Part shown: positions 14,995-21,211 of the stretch, piece after piece
Position numbering within the stretch: the stretch's first letter is position 1
Layout: each line of letters begins with the position of its first letter
Source of the DNA: Acidimicrobiia bacterium UBA4744
GTDB lineage: Bacteria > Actinomycetota > Acidimicrobiia > Spongiisociales > UBA4744
NCBI GenBank assembly: GCA_002403855.1
Contig: DHIO01000039.1
Coordinates: forward strand, 72,917 to 94,128
DNA: 21,212 nt
Reading direction: 5' to 3'
Program-made: the position numbers and the translations under genes
The notes under the pieces: generated by a model
Told to the model about the DNA's origin: nothing
Database searches by the model: none
Seen by the model: only the letters and a program-made list of their open reading frames with translations

Positions 14995-15996
14995 ATGGCA
15001 CGTTTGCGGCTCTTCGCCAACCTCCGGGAACTGGCCGGTGCGTCCGAGGTCGAGATCGACGGGGAAACGGTCGGTGCAGTGCTCGATCGAGCGGCCGACC
15101 GGTACGGTCCGGAATTCCGGCGCGGCCTCGACCACGCCAAGGTATGGCTGAACGGGGATCCGGCCGAGGCGCACGACCCGGTTGATCGCCTCGACGAGGT
15201 AGCGCTGATACCCCCCGTATCAGGAGGGGCCGCAACACTCACCGTCGGTGGCATTGAAGTGGCGCTGGTCACCGCGGCGCTGCTCGCGGCCAACGTGTTG
15301 GCCGAGCCGGCCTGGTTTGTTGCCGTCCTGGTCGGCGTCGGAGCACTCTGGGCATGGGACATCTCTGGCGAAGATGAGCCGTGGCGCCCGTATCGAGTTC
15401 CGGTGCTGATGGCGGTGCTGGCCGGAGGGCTCGCCACCTATGGGTTTGAGACGGCGGAACTCCTTCCGGCCGGGCGCGGTATCGGCCTGGGGGTATCCGC
15501 CGGTTTGGCGATCATCTTCACTCTGGTGGCGGGCATTCTCTCCCCCCGCCATCGAGTTCTGGTCTCGTTGGTTTCGACCGCCGCAGTGGCCCTCGCTGCG
15601 GCCCTGGCCGTGGGGTCGCTGGTTCTGGTTCGTATCCAGACGGTCCAGGGCCAGGATCTGATCTGGGTCTTCCTGGCCATGGTGATCGTAGGGAAAGCAG
15701 CGTCGGGGTTGCTGGCTCGGGCCAAAACGCCATCCTTGGATCCGCTCACCGGCGCGGTCCTGGCTACCGTGCTGACGGCGGTTGCTGCCTCGTTCATCTG
15801 GGACCTCAATCTCTTCGCTCTCTTCCTGGTGGGGGTCCTCGTCGCCATCGGCCTGGTGGCCGGGACCTCGATGGGCAGCCTCATCAGAGTCGGCGAGGTC
15901 TACTTGACCGACGCCGTCGAAGGTTCTCTGGTTGCCCTCGACGGACCGGTGCTGGCTGCCTTGGTCTATGCGCCTTTTATCACCTTCTTGCTCTGA
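14995..15996 (+). CDS. MoaD/ThiS-like ubiquitin-fold domain fused to a multi-pass membrane domain
   Basis: Residues 1-78 look like a complete MoaD-type beta-grasp protein: MARLRLFANLRELAG at the start, WLNGDPAE in the middle, LDEVALIPPVSGG at the end with Gly77-Gly78. In MoaD the terminal Gly-Gly is thiocarboxylated and donates sulfur to molybdopterin. Here the frame continues without a stop into about 255 residues with roughly eight or nine hydrophobic segments. The last 50 residues (GSLIRVGEVYLTDAVEGSLVALDG...) resemble the C-terminus of CdsA phosphatidate cytidylyltransferase, but the usual KRxxxxKD and HGG-DR residues are mostly lost. An AGGAGGGG stretch at 15222-15229 coincides with the Gly-Gly codons and could also act as an internal ribosome binding site. 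The function is unknown. GntR is divergent upstream. No moaE is visible. Confidence 0.8.
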   Translation: MARLRLFANLRELAGASEVEIDGETVGAVLDRAADRYGPEFRRGLDHAKVWLNGDPAEAHDPVDRLDEVALIPPVSGGAATLTVGGIEVALVTAALLAANVLAEPAWFVAVLVGVGALWAWDISGEDEPWRPYRVPVLMAVLAGGLATYGFETAELLPAGRGIGLGVSAGLAIIFTLVAGILSPRHRVLVSLVSTAAVALAAALAVGSLVLVRIQTVQGQDLIWVFLAMVIVGKAASGLLARAKTPSLDPLTGAVLATVLTAVAASFIWDLNLFALFLVGVLVAIGLVAGTSMGSLIRVGEVYLTDAVEGSLVALDGPVLAALVYAPFITFLL

Positions 15997-16041
15997 AGCG
16001 ACTTCTCAAGGAACGGGGATCTCACTACTCTGATATGCGTT

Positions 16042-17148
16042 ATGCACCGGCTACGGACGCGCCGCGTCCTCTTTGTGTTCCCTTTGGTCTTGCTGTTGAT
16101 TCTCGGTGCCGCCCTGCCGGCAGCGTCCGTCACCAAGAAGCAGGTAGACGAAGCGTGCGCCACCTCCAAGGCCGCTCTCGACGAGTGGGACGCGGCTGCT
16201 GCGGCCGCCGCCGATGCTCTCGAGCGCTACAACGACGTCAACGAGGAACTGGAGACGGTCAGTCTGCGGGTCCTGCAACTTCGCGACCGCATCGACGAGA
16301 AGCAGGAGGACGTAGCCGACATTCGCGAGCGGGTCGTTGGTCGAGCCGTCGAGATGTACATGGACGGCGGGAGCCAGGTGACCGAGTTCGTCCTGTCGTC
16401 CTCCTCGGTGGACGAAGTGCTGACGGGTCAGGAATTCCTCGAAGTGGTGACCGAGGAAGACATCGCATCTCTCGATCACCTAGCCGCACTCAAGAGCGAC
16501 ATGGAGGAGTGGCAAGAAGAATTGAAGGAGGATCAGGCCCGCCTCGTGGTGCTCAATCAGGAAGCCCACGACATTGCCGTGTTGATGGAAGAGGCGATGA
16601 ACAAGAAAGAGGCTGCCTACCGGACGCTCAGCGACGAGTGCCGGAAGCTGAGAGCGGAGTACGACGCGCAGCTGGCGGCGGCTGCCGCCCTGGCCGCCGC
16701 CCGGGCCAGGGGAGCGGCCGGTGGCGTGCCCGCCTCGGTGACCAAAGGGTTCATCTGTCCTATGAACCCCGGGGCCATCCACTTCATCAACGACTGGGGT
16801 TTCCCCCGTTCCGGCGGCCGCTCGCACAGGGGCACCGACGTCTTTGCCCCGATGGGCCAACCCATCTACGCCGTGGTGAGCGGAACCGTGCGGGCCTACT
16901 CGGCCGGGCTCGGTGGCAAAGCGGTCTGGCTGACGTCCGACAACCGGACCGGCTACTACTACGCGCACCTGAGCGGCTGGGCGCCGGGCTTACAGACGGG
17001 TGATTACGTGCAGAAAGGCGCCGTGATCGGCTATAACGGAAACAGCGGCAATGCCTACGGAGGAGCGCCCCACTTGCACATTCAGATCCATCCCGGAGGC
17101 GGATCACCTATGAACCCATATTTCACTCTCAAAGCGGCGTGTGGGTAG
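16042..17148 (+). CDS. secreted coiled-coil M23 family metallopeptidase (EnvC/NlpD-like)
   Basis: The 368-residue protein has a signal peptide (LRTRRVLFVFPLVLLLILGAALPAAS, cleavage near 29), a long coiled coil (about 31-225) like the hydrolase-regulating region of EnvC/RipA-type proteins, and a C-terminal LytM/M23 domain. The zinc ligands appear intact: His262 and Asp266 (SHRGTDVFAP), His309 (YYYAHL region) and the HLH at 344-346. It should therefore be an active endopeptidase cutting peptidoglycan cross-bridges outside the membrane, probably in cell separation or growth. It is the first gene of a tight run of five. No good ribosome binding site is seen before the ATG at 16042, so leaderless translation is possible. 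Confidence 0.93.
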   Translation: MHRLRTRRVLFVFPLVLLLILGAALPAASVTKKQVDEACATSKAALDEWDAAAAAAADALERYNDVNEELETVSLRVLQLRDRIDEKQEDVADIRERVVGRAVEMYMDGGSQVTEFVLSSSSVDEVLTGQEFLEVVTEEDIASLDHLAALKSDMEEWQEELKEDQARLVVLNQEAHDIAVLMEEAMNKKEAAYRTLSDECRKLRAEYDAQLAAAAALAAARARGAAGGVPASVTKGFICPMNPGAIHFINDWGFPRSGGRSHRGTDVFAPMGQPIYAVVSGTVRAYSAGLGGKAVWLTSDNRTGYYYAHLSGWAPGLQTGDYVQKGAVIGYNGNSGNAYGGAPHLHIQIHPGGGSPMNPYFTLKAACG

Positions 17149-17152
17149 TCCC

Positions 17153-17689
17153 ATGACCGTAGAACACCGCCGTCGCATCGACATCCTGCTGGATCCCGTC
17201 TTTCTTTCCGATCTCGACACTGCTCCACTCCCGGAGTTGCGCGACCGCCGCCGGATGGCCGACGAAGTGGAGACGGAGCTCTCGTTCTACCGCCGTCTGT
17301 TGCACGGCCGGATCGATCTACTCGCCTTCGAGTTGAATCGGCGCGACGGGGATGAGACCCGGTCGTTGATTGAAGCACTTCCCGAGATCTTGGGTGCCGG
17401 CGAACGAGCGGGAGGCCAGCAGCAGCGGGTGCCGCACGTGCTCGCCCCGGATCTTCCTGAGGAACGGCGTCGTCACATTGATCGGGTATTGGAGGACGAT
17501 TTCCTCTCGCGTCTACCCGATACCGAGACCCAGGAGCTCTTCAACATTCAGCGAGTGCTGGCCGATACGGAGCAGGAGATCTCTACCAGCCGCAAGGCAG
17601 TGCAACGAGTTTTCGACACCATCCAGGCCGAGATCATGCGGCGTTACCGGGAGGGGCAGGTCGATCCGGACGAGCTCCCGGTGGGCTGA
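17153..17689 (+). CDS. RsiG/AmfC-like c-di-GMP-responsive anti-sigma factor candidate
   Basis: The 178-residue protein is an internal duplication: residues about 5-61 align with about 105-161 (RR.ID..L...FLS.L.....EL....R.MADE.E.E.S...R...). Each half is a helical hairpin. Streptomyces RsiG sequesters sigma WhiG when bound to c-di-GMP, and each long helix carries E(X)3S(X)2R(X)3Q(X)3D. The second half here matches exactly (Glu140, Ser144, Arg147, Gln151, Asp155). The first matches with His replacing Gln (Glu40, Ser44, Arg47, His51, Asp55). The length and coiled-coil nature fit. Genes of this family are often labelled hypothetical or aerial mycelium formation protein. The ATG at 17153 follows the M23 stop by four bases; a GTG at 17141 is an alternative. 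No sigma factor gene is in the window. Confidence 0.82.
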   Translation: MTVEHRRRIDILLDPVFLSDLDTAPLPELRDRRRMADEVETELSFYRRLLHGRIDLLAFELNRRDGDETRSLIEALPEILGAGERAGGQQQRVPHVLAPDLPEERRRHIDRVLEDDFLSRLPDTETQELFNIQRVLADTEQEISTSRKAVQRVFDTIQAEIMRRYREGQVDPDELPVG

Positions 17690-17697
17690 CCCGCCCG

Positions 17698-18642
17698 GTG
17701 CTGGCTCGCGTCGTCCGCAACGGGCTCGTCGAAGCCGTACACGATGGAGTGGTGGCGGCGGTCGGCGTCGACGGCCGGCTCCTGGCGTCATCGGGTGACC
17801 TCGAACGCCCCTTCTTCCTGCGTTCTACCTTGAAGCCTCTTCAGGCGACCGTATCCCAGGAGTCCGGCGCCGGGTTGTCGAGAGAGCAGATGGCACTGGC
17901 TTGCGCAAGCCATGGCGGTCATCCCGTGCATATCGCCGTCGTTCGTGAAATGCTGGCCGAGGTGGGGCTCGACGAGTCGGCCCTTCGTTGCCCGCCGGCC
18001 TGGCCGCTCGGAGAAGGTGCCAAGGAGCGGCTGATCGCGGTCGGGCACCGGGAACCGCAACCCGTCTGGCACAACTGTTCGGGAAAGCATGCCGCCATGT
18101 TGCGGGCCTGTGTTGCCGCCGGATGGCCGACGGATGGATATCTCGACCGGGGACATCCGTTGCAGCAACGGATCGGCGAGACCGTCCGTGACGTACTGAA
18201 GGGCGACCCCGGACCGGTCGGTGTCGACGGTTGCGGTGTGCCGGCTTTTCGGGCCACCGCTCGTTCGATGGCCCGCGCCTACGCAACTCTGGCGAGTGAC
18301 CCCCGTTTCGTGCCGGCCTGGCTGGCCATGCACTGCCGTCCGGCCTTGACCAGCGACACCGGCCGGGCCGACGCACAGATCGCCAGGTGGCTCGAAGCAG
18401 CCGCCAAGCTTGGTGCCGAGGCCTGTCTGGGGGTAGCAGTTCGAAACAGAATGGGACTGGCGGTCAAGGTCTGGGACGGCTCGTCGCGGGCGGTGGGAGT
18501 CGCCATGGTCGCCGCTCTCGAACAGCTGGGATTGGTTTCCGGGGCTGCCCGCCGGGGTCTCAGCGCGATCTCTCATCCCCAGGTGCTCGGAGGTGGGGTG
18601 CCGCAGGGCGCCGTCGAGTCGATGGTGAAGATGGCATGGTGA
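17698..18642 (+). CDS. asparaginase, Asparaginase_II (Rhizobium etli ReAII-like) family
   Basis: The 314-residue enzyme hydrolyses L-asparagine to aspartate and ammonia and is unrelated in fold to the E. coli type. Its catalytic set matches the rhizobial family: Ser43 and Lys46 (RSTLKPLQ), Ser71 (ACASHGG), Lys257 (GLAVKVWDG), and the zinc site Cys127, Lys130 and Cys179 (HNCSGKH, DGCGVP). There is no signal peptide, so it is cytoplasmic. A GTG start at 17698 lies eight bases after the preceding stop. It overlaps the next gene by seven bases, indicating translational coupling. The assignment of individual catalytic residues relies on recall of the family structure. Confidence 0.92.
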   Translation: MLARVVRNGLVEAVHDGVVAAVGVDGRLLASSGDLERPFFLRSTLKPLQATVSQESGAGLSREQMALACASHGGHPVHIAVVREMLAEVGLDESALRCPPAWPLGEGAKERLIAVGHREPQPVWHNCSGKHAAMLRACVAAGWPTDGYLDRGHPLQQRIGETVRDVLKGDPGPVGVDGCGVPAFRATARSMARAYATLASDPRFVPAWLAMHCRPALTSDTGRADAQIARWLEAAAKLGAEACLGVAVRNRMGLAVKVWDGSSRAVGVAMVAALEQLGLVSGAARRGLSAISHPQVLGGGVPQGAVESMVKMAW

Positions 18643-19544
18643 TCCAACACGGCGACTGGTCCACGCCCGCTCTGGACCTGCGTCCGGTGGCTCCCGACAC
18701 CGGGCCCTTTCCTCGGCGAGACTTTCTCGAGGCGCTTTGGAACTACGCCCCGGCCGGCGATCTGTGTTTGACCGAGACGAGCTCGGCCCTGGTGCCGCTG
18801 GTAGTGGGCGAAGCCGGCCTGCATTGGGTCGGTCCTCCCGACCTGGTCGATTACCGGAGTCCTCTGGGCGACGATGCCGCAGATCTCATTGCTGAGGTGA
18901 TGGCGACCTCGGCGAGCGGTCTCCACTATCGATTCGATTCCTTGCCCGATGAGGCGGCGGATGTTGTGCGACGAGGTCTGGCGAAGGCCGGACTGCCTGC
19001 CGAACCGGTGCGAGTCGAGGTTGCCGCCCGGTTGCCGCTTCCGAACAGCTTCGAGGTGTTTCTGGAAAGGGTCGGAAGCAAAGAACGCCATGAGATCCGG
19101 CGAAAACGGCGCCGTTTCCGCGAAGCACATGGTGATCCCGTGGTGATCACCTCGCGAGGAACCGGTGCAGGGTTCGAACGGTTCGTGGAGATGCATCGAG
19201 CCTCCGGGGGAGGCAAAGGTTCCTTCTTGACACCCCGGATGCAGACCCTCTTTGCCGCCCTGGCAGATCAGGATGGCTGGGCGGTCGAACTCCTGTGCGG
19301 TGAGGAGACCGAGCCGGTAGCGTCTGCCTTCGCCTGGGCCGACGCGGATGGCTACTACCTCTACAACTCGGCGTTCGATCGTCTGTCGACGGGATCGCCG
19401 GGAATAGTGTTGGTCAGCATGCTGATCGAGCGGGCCATACAGAGGGGTTGCCGAGTGTTCGACTTCCTCAAAGGGGATGAGCCGTACAAGTTCCGGCTGG
19501 GCGCCGTCTCCCGTCTGCTCTATGGGTTCGAGGGTTCGACTTGA
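18636..19544 (+). CDS. GNAT/FemAB-like acetyltransferase (BioF2-like)
   Basis: The 302-residue protein has a C-terminal half resembling the acetyltransf_6/FemAB-like GNAT fold: ERHEIRRKRRRFREAHGDP near 150-168, then FVEMHRASGG, WAVELLCGEETEPVASAFAWADADGYYLYNSAFD and a final RVFDFLKGDEPYKFRLG. The last segment is typical of CelD/BioF2-type proteins acting in polysaccharide or cell-wall pathways. The substrate is unknown. The ATG at 18636 lies within the asparaginase gene end, and an in-frame GTG at 18639 is equally possible. The next gene's TTG overlaps its TGA. It is not a convincing MshD, whose two tandem GNAT domains are absent. Confidence 0.85.
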   Translation: MVIQHGDWSTPALDLRPVAPDTGPFPRRDFLEALWNYAPAGDLCLTETSSALVPLVVGEAGLHWVGPPDLVDYRSPLGDDAADLIAEVMATSASGLHYRFDSLPDEAADVVRRGLAKAGLPAEPVRVEVAARLPLPNSFEVFLERVGSKERHEIRRKRRRFREAHGDPVVITSRGTGAGFERFVEMHRASGGGKGSFLTPRMQTLFAALADQDGWAVELLCGEETEPVASAFAWADADGYYLYNSAFDRLSTGSPGIVLVSMLIERAIQRGCRVFDFLKGDEPYKFRLGAVSRLLYGFEGST

Positions 19545-20758
19545 TCCGTAGAGTCGCCTTTCTGTCCCTGCATACGTCGCCGCTGGTTCAGCCGGGGTCG
19601 GGAGACGCTGGAGGCATGAACGTATACATCGATGAACTCGCCCGGGCCATGGTGGATCGGGGCGTCGCGGTGGACGTCTTCACCCGATCGACGGCCCTCC
19701 CGCCGCCCGTCGATGTTGAGGTCGTACCCGGATACCGGGTGGTGCAGATCCAAGCGGGGCCCCCATCGGTTCTACCGATGGCCGACCTGTCCGTAACCAT
19801 CCAGCCTTTCGCCGAAGGCGTGATCGAGCGCGTGCGCGGGGAGAGGTTCGATGTCGTTCATAGTCACTACTGGCTTTCGGGCTGGGCGGGGTTACTCGTC
19901 AAGAGGGCCGCGGGCATTCCGTTGGCCAACTCGTTTCACACACTGGGACGGGTCAAGAACGCCACCCGGCGGGTCGGGGAGCCGGCTGAGAGCCTGGTCC
20001 GGATCGCCGCCGAGCATGAGGTGATTGCCGGATCGGATTGCGTTATCGCCTCCACGCAGTATGAAGCCGACGACCTCGCCGGCCGGTACGGCGCCGATCC
20101 CGCCCGGCTCTGCGTAACTCATCCCGGAGTCGATCACAGTCTCTTCGCCCCGGGTTCGCAACGGGCGGCCCGGGGGCAGCTCGGGTGGGGTGAGGGACCG
20201 GTGTTGCTCTTCGTCGGGAGGATCCAACCGCTCAAGGGCCTCGACGTTGCCCTCGAGGCATTCGAGCGGGTTCGCCGGGAGATCCCCGGCGTCCGGATGG
20301 CGATCGTTGGGGGTCCGAGCGGCCCGCACGGTCGTGAGGAATTGAACCGGATCCGGTCCCGGGTCCAGAGATTGGGCTTGGAGGACTACGTGGAGTTTGT
20401 TCCATCCCGGCCCCACCATGAAGTTCCCTCGTACTACCGGGCGGCAGACGTGCTGCTCGTACCGTCGCGGAGTGAGTCGTTCGGACTGGTGGCCGCCGAA
20501 GCGCAGGCATGCGGCCTGCCGGTGGTGGCCGCCCGCGTCGGCGGTTTGTCCTACGTGGTGGAGGACGCCACATCGGGGTTCCTGGTGGACGACTGGGATC
20601 CCGCCGGGTTCGCGGCCGCCGCGGCCAGGATCTTGCTCGACCCAGACCTGGCCGCTCGGTTGGCGAAGGGGGCCGTCGAGTTTGCCACGAGGTTCTCGTG
20701 GGAGGTAGCGACCGACCGGTTGCTCGAACTGTACGCAGGGATCACGGGAGCGGTCTGA
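19541..20758 (+). CDS. GT4 glycosyltransferase, MshA-like
   Basis: The 405-residue GT-B enzyme strongly resembles MshA, the first enzyme of mycothiol biosynthesis, which transfers GlcNAc from UDP-GlcNAc to inositol 3-phosphate. Shared landmarks are HTSPLVQPGSGDAGGMNVY (11-29), VVHSHYWLSG (105-114), the FHTLGRVKN segment, HPGVD, GRIQPLKG (226-233) and ESFGLVAAE (312-320, the E-x7-E motif). Tyr110, Thr134 and Arg154, recalled as inositol-phosphate contacts in the Corynebacterium enzyme, align in number. The recalled phosphate lysine (Lys78) does not; the region reads SVLPMADLS. It may therefore be mshA or a close paralogue with another acceptor. The TTG start at 19541 overlaps the previous stop by four bases (TTGA). 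A small hairpin follows at 20785. Confidence 0.88.
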   Translation: MIRRVAFLSLHTSPLVQPGSGDAGGMNVYIDELARAMVDRGVAVDVFTRSTALPPPVDVEVVPGYRVVQIQAGPPSVLPMADLSVTIQPFAEGVIERVRGERFDVVHSHYWLSGWAGLLVKRAAGIPLANSFHTLGRVKNATRRVGEPAESLVRIAAEHEVIAGSDCVIASTQYEADDLAGRYGADPARLCVTHPGVDHSLFAPGSQRAARGQLGWGEGPVLLFVGRIQPLKGLDVALEAFERVRREIPGVRMAIVGGPSGPHGREELNRIRSRVQRLGLEDYVEFVPSRPHHEVPSYYRAADVLLVPSRSESFGLVAAEAQACGLPVVAARVGGLSYVVEDATSGFLVDDWDPAGFAAAAARILLDPDLAARLAKGAVEFATRFSWEVATDRLLELYAGITGAV

Positions 20759-20784
20759 GCGGTCGTCCGGGGTCGAATTGGCCG

Positions 20785-20802
20785 GTTTTCGAGCGCGAAA
20801 AC
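20785..20802 (+). terminator. perfect inverted repeat after the glycosyltransferase
   Basis: GTTTTCG (20785-20791) and CGAAAAC (20796-20802) form a 7-bp stem with a four-base loop, 27 bases after the stop. Weak pairing and no T-run make it an uncertain terminator. As DNA it is an operator-like palindrome 15 bp before the first DnaA-like box. Confidence 0.35.
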
Positions 20803-20816
20803 AACCTCTGAGAAAC

Positions 20817-20871
20817 TTGTCTACAGCGGTTGTGCACAACTTCCTGTGGATTCCTGTGGATAAGTGGAAAA
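20817..20871. other. cluster of DnaA-box-like 9-mers, possible origin or DnaA-binding site
   Basis: Five sites resembling TTATCCACA lie in 55 bp. TTGTCTACA is at 20817-20825 and TTGTGCACA at 20830-20838 (a palindrome with the next A). In the opposite orientation are TGTGGATTC at 20845-20853, TGTGGATAA at 20855-20863 (exact consensus complement) and AGTGGAAAA at 20863-20871. The middle two are in a perfect 10-bp direct repeat (TTCCTGTGGA, 20841-20850 and 20851-20860), so they face the same side of the helix. The stretch 20759-21097 contains no supported protein gene and is visibly less GC-rich than its surroundings. Such clusters occur in actinobacterial oriC regions. dnaA and dnaN are not visible, so a DnaA-regulated or titrating site is equally possible. 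Confidence 0.6.
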
Positions 20872-20902
20872 CTGCCGACACGACCCTTCAGGAATGGGCC
20901 AA

Positions 20903-20929
20903 ATAGACAAAGATAGACCCGAATATGAC
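20903..20929. repeat. AT-richer segment with ATAGAC motifs at helical spacing
   Basis: ATAGAC occurs at 20903-20908 and 20913-20918, ten bases apart, followed by a related TATGAC at 20924-20929. It lies about 30 bp from the DnaA-box cluster in an A-rich stretch, as expected of an unwinding element or DnaA-trio-like region if this is an origin. Three short units are weak evidence. Confidence 0.3.
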
Positions 20930-20965
20930 GAGTTGCAGAGGGTGTTTTGCCCCCAATCGGGGTCC

Positions 20966-20994
20966 TTGACTCGATCTTGACACCTACGTAGTGT
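20966..20994 (+). promoter_or_regulatory. predicted promoter for the structured RNA candidate
   Basis: TTGACT (20966-20971), 17 bp, then TAGTGT (20989-20994), a spacing typical of primary sigma factor promoters. A second TTGAC (TTGACA, 20977-20982) lies 11 bp downstream of the first. The expected start near 21001 falls two bases before the 5' arm of the predicted RNA helix. Confidence 0.5.
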
Positions 20995-21000
20995 CCGCAT

Positions 21001-21094
21001 TGCAAGGCCCAAGGTGCCGAAGTGGAGCCGTCGCCTGTTCGGGGAAGTGCGGGAGACAGTTCGCAGAGGTTCCTTGGGCCTTGGCTCGTGGCCC
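21001..21094 (+). ncRNA. candidate small structured RNA
   Basis: CAAGGCCCAAGG (21003-21014) pairs perfectly over 12 bp with CCTTGGGCCTTG (21072-21083). Within are smaller possible stems: CCGAA/TTCGG (21017-21021 with 21038-21042) and TGCG/CGCA (21048-21051 with 21062-21065), giving a three-way-junction shape. A GGGCC/GGCCC hairpin at 21076-21094 would compete with the terminal helix. A promoter with correct spacing lies upstream, and no plausible open reading frame occupies this strand. It lacks the SRP RNA apical motif and the tRNA T-loop, so it belongs to no class I recognise. It is convergent with the minus-strand gene at the window end. Confidence 0.4.
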
Positions 21095-21097
21095 GGG

Positions 21098-21211
21098 TCA
21101 CTCCAGGCTGAACGGGAAGTCGGCGCCGGCCAGCAGATCGTCGATCGAGCGGGTCACGGGCGCCGGCTCGGGGGGGGCCGGTTCCGGTCTGGGCGGGGTC
21201 TGTTCGGCCGG
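21098..21211 (-). CDS. C-terminus of an unidentified protein, 5' end outside the window
   Basis: The minus strand is open from the window end to a TGA at 21098-21100. The 37 visible residues are a Pro/Glu-rich stretch (PAEQTPPRPEPAPPEPAP) followed by VTRSIDDLLAGADFPFSLE and the stop. A disordered proline-rich linker ending in a short acidic-hydrophobic tail resembles protein-docking tails, for example the DIPF-type tip of single-stranded DNA-binding proteins, but this is only an analogy. No family is assigned. It is convergent with the RNA candidate and beside the DnaA-box cluster. Confidence 0.6.
   Translation of the reverse strand, partial: PAEQTPPRPEPAPPEPAPVTRSIDDLLAGADFPFSLE

Noticed and set aside
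18636..19544. MshD (mycothiol synthase) next to the MshA-like gene
   Set aside because: MshD has two tandem GNAT domains. This protein resembles single-domain FemAB/BioF2-type acetyltransferases.
21003..21083. SRP RNA or tRNA identity for the structured RNA candidate
   Set aside because: The SRP apical GGAA-loop motif with its conserved flanks is absent, and there is no T-loop or anticodon arm layout.
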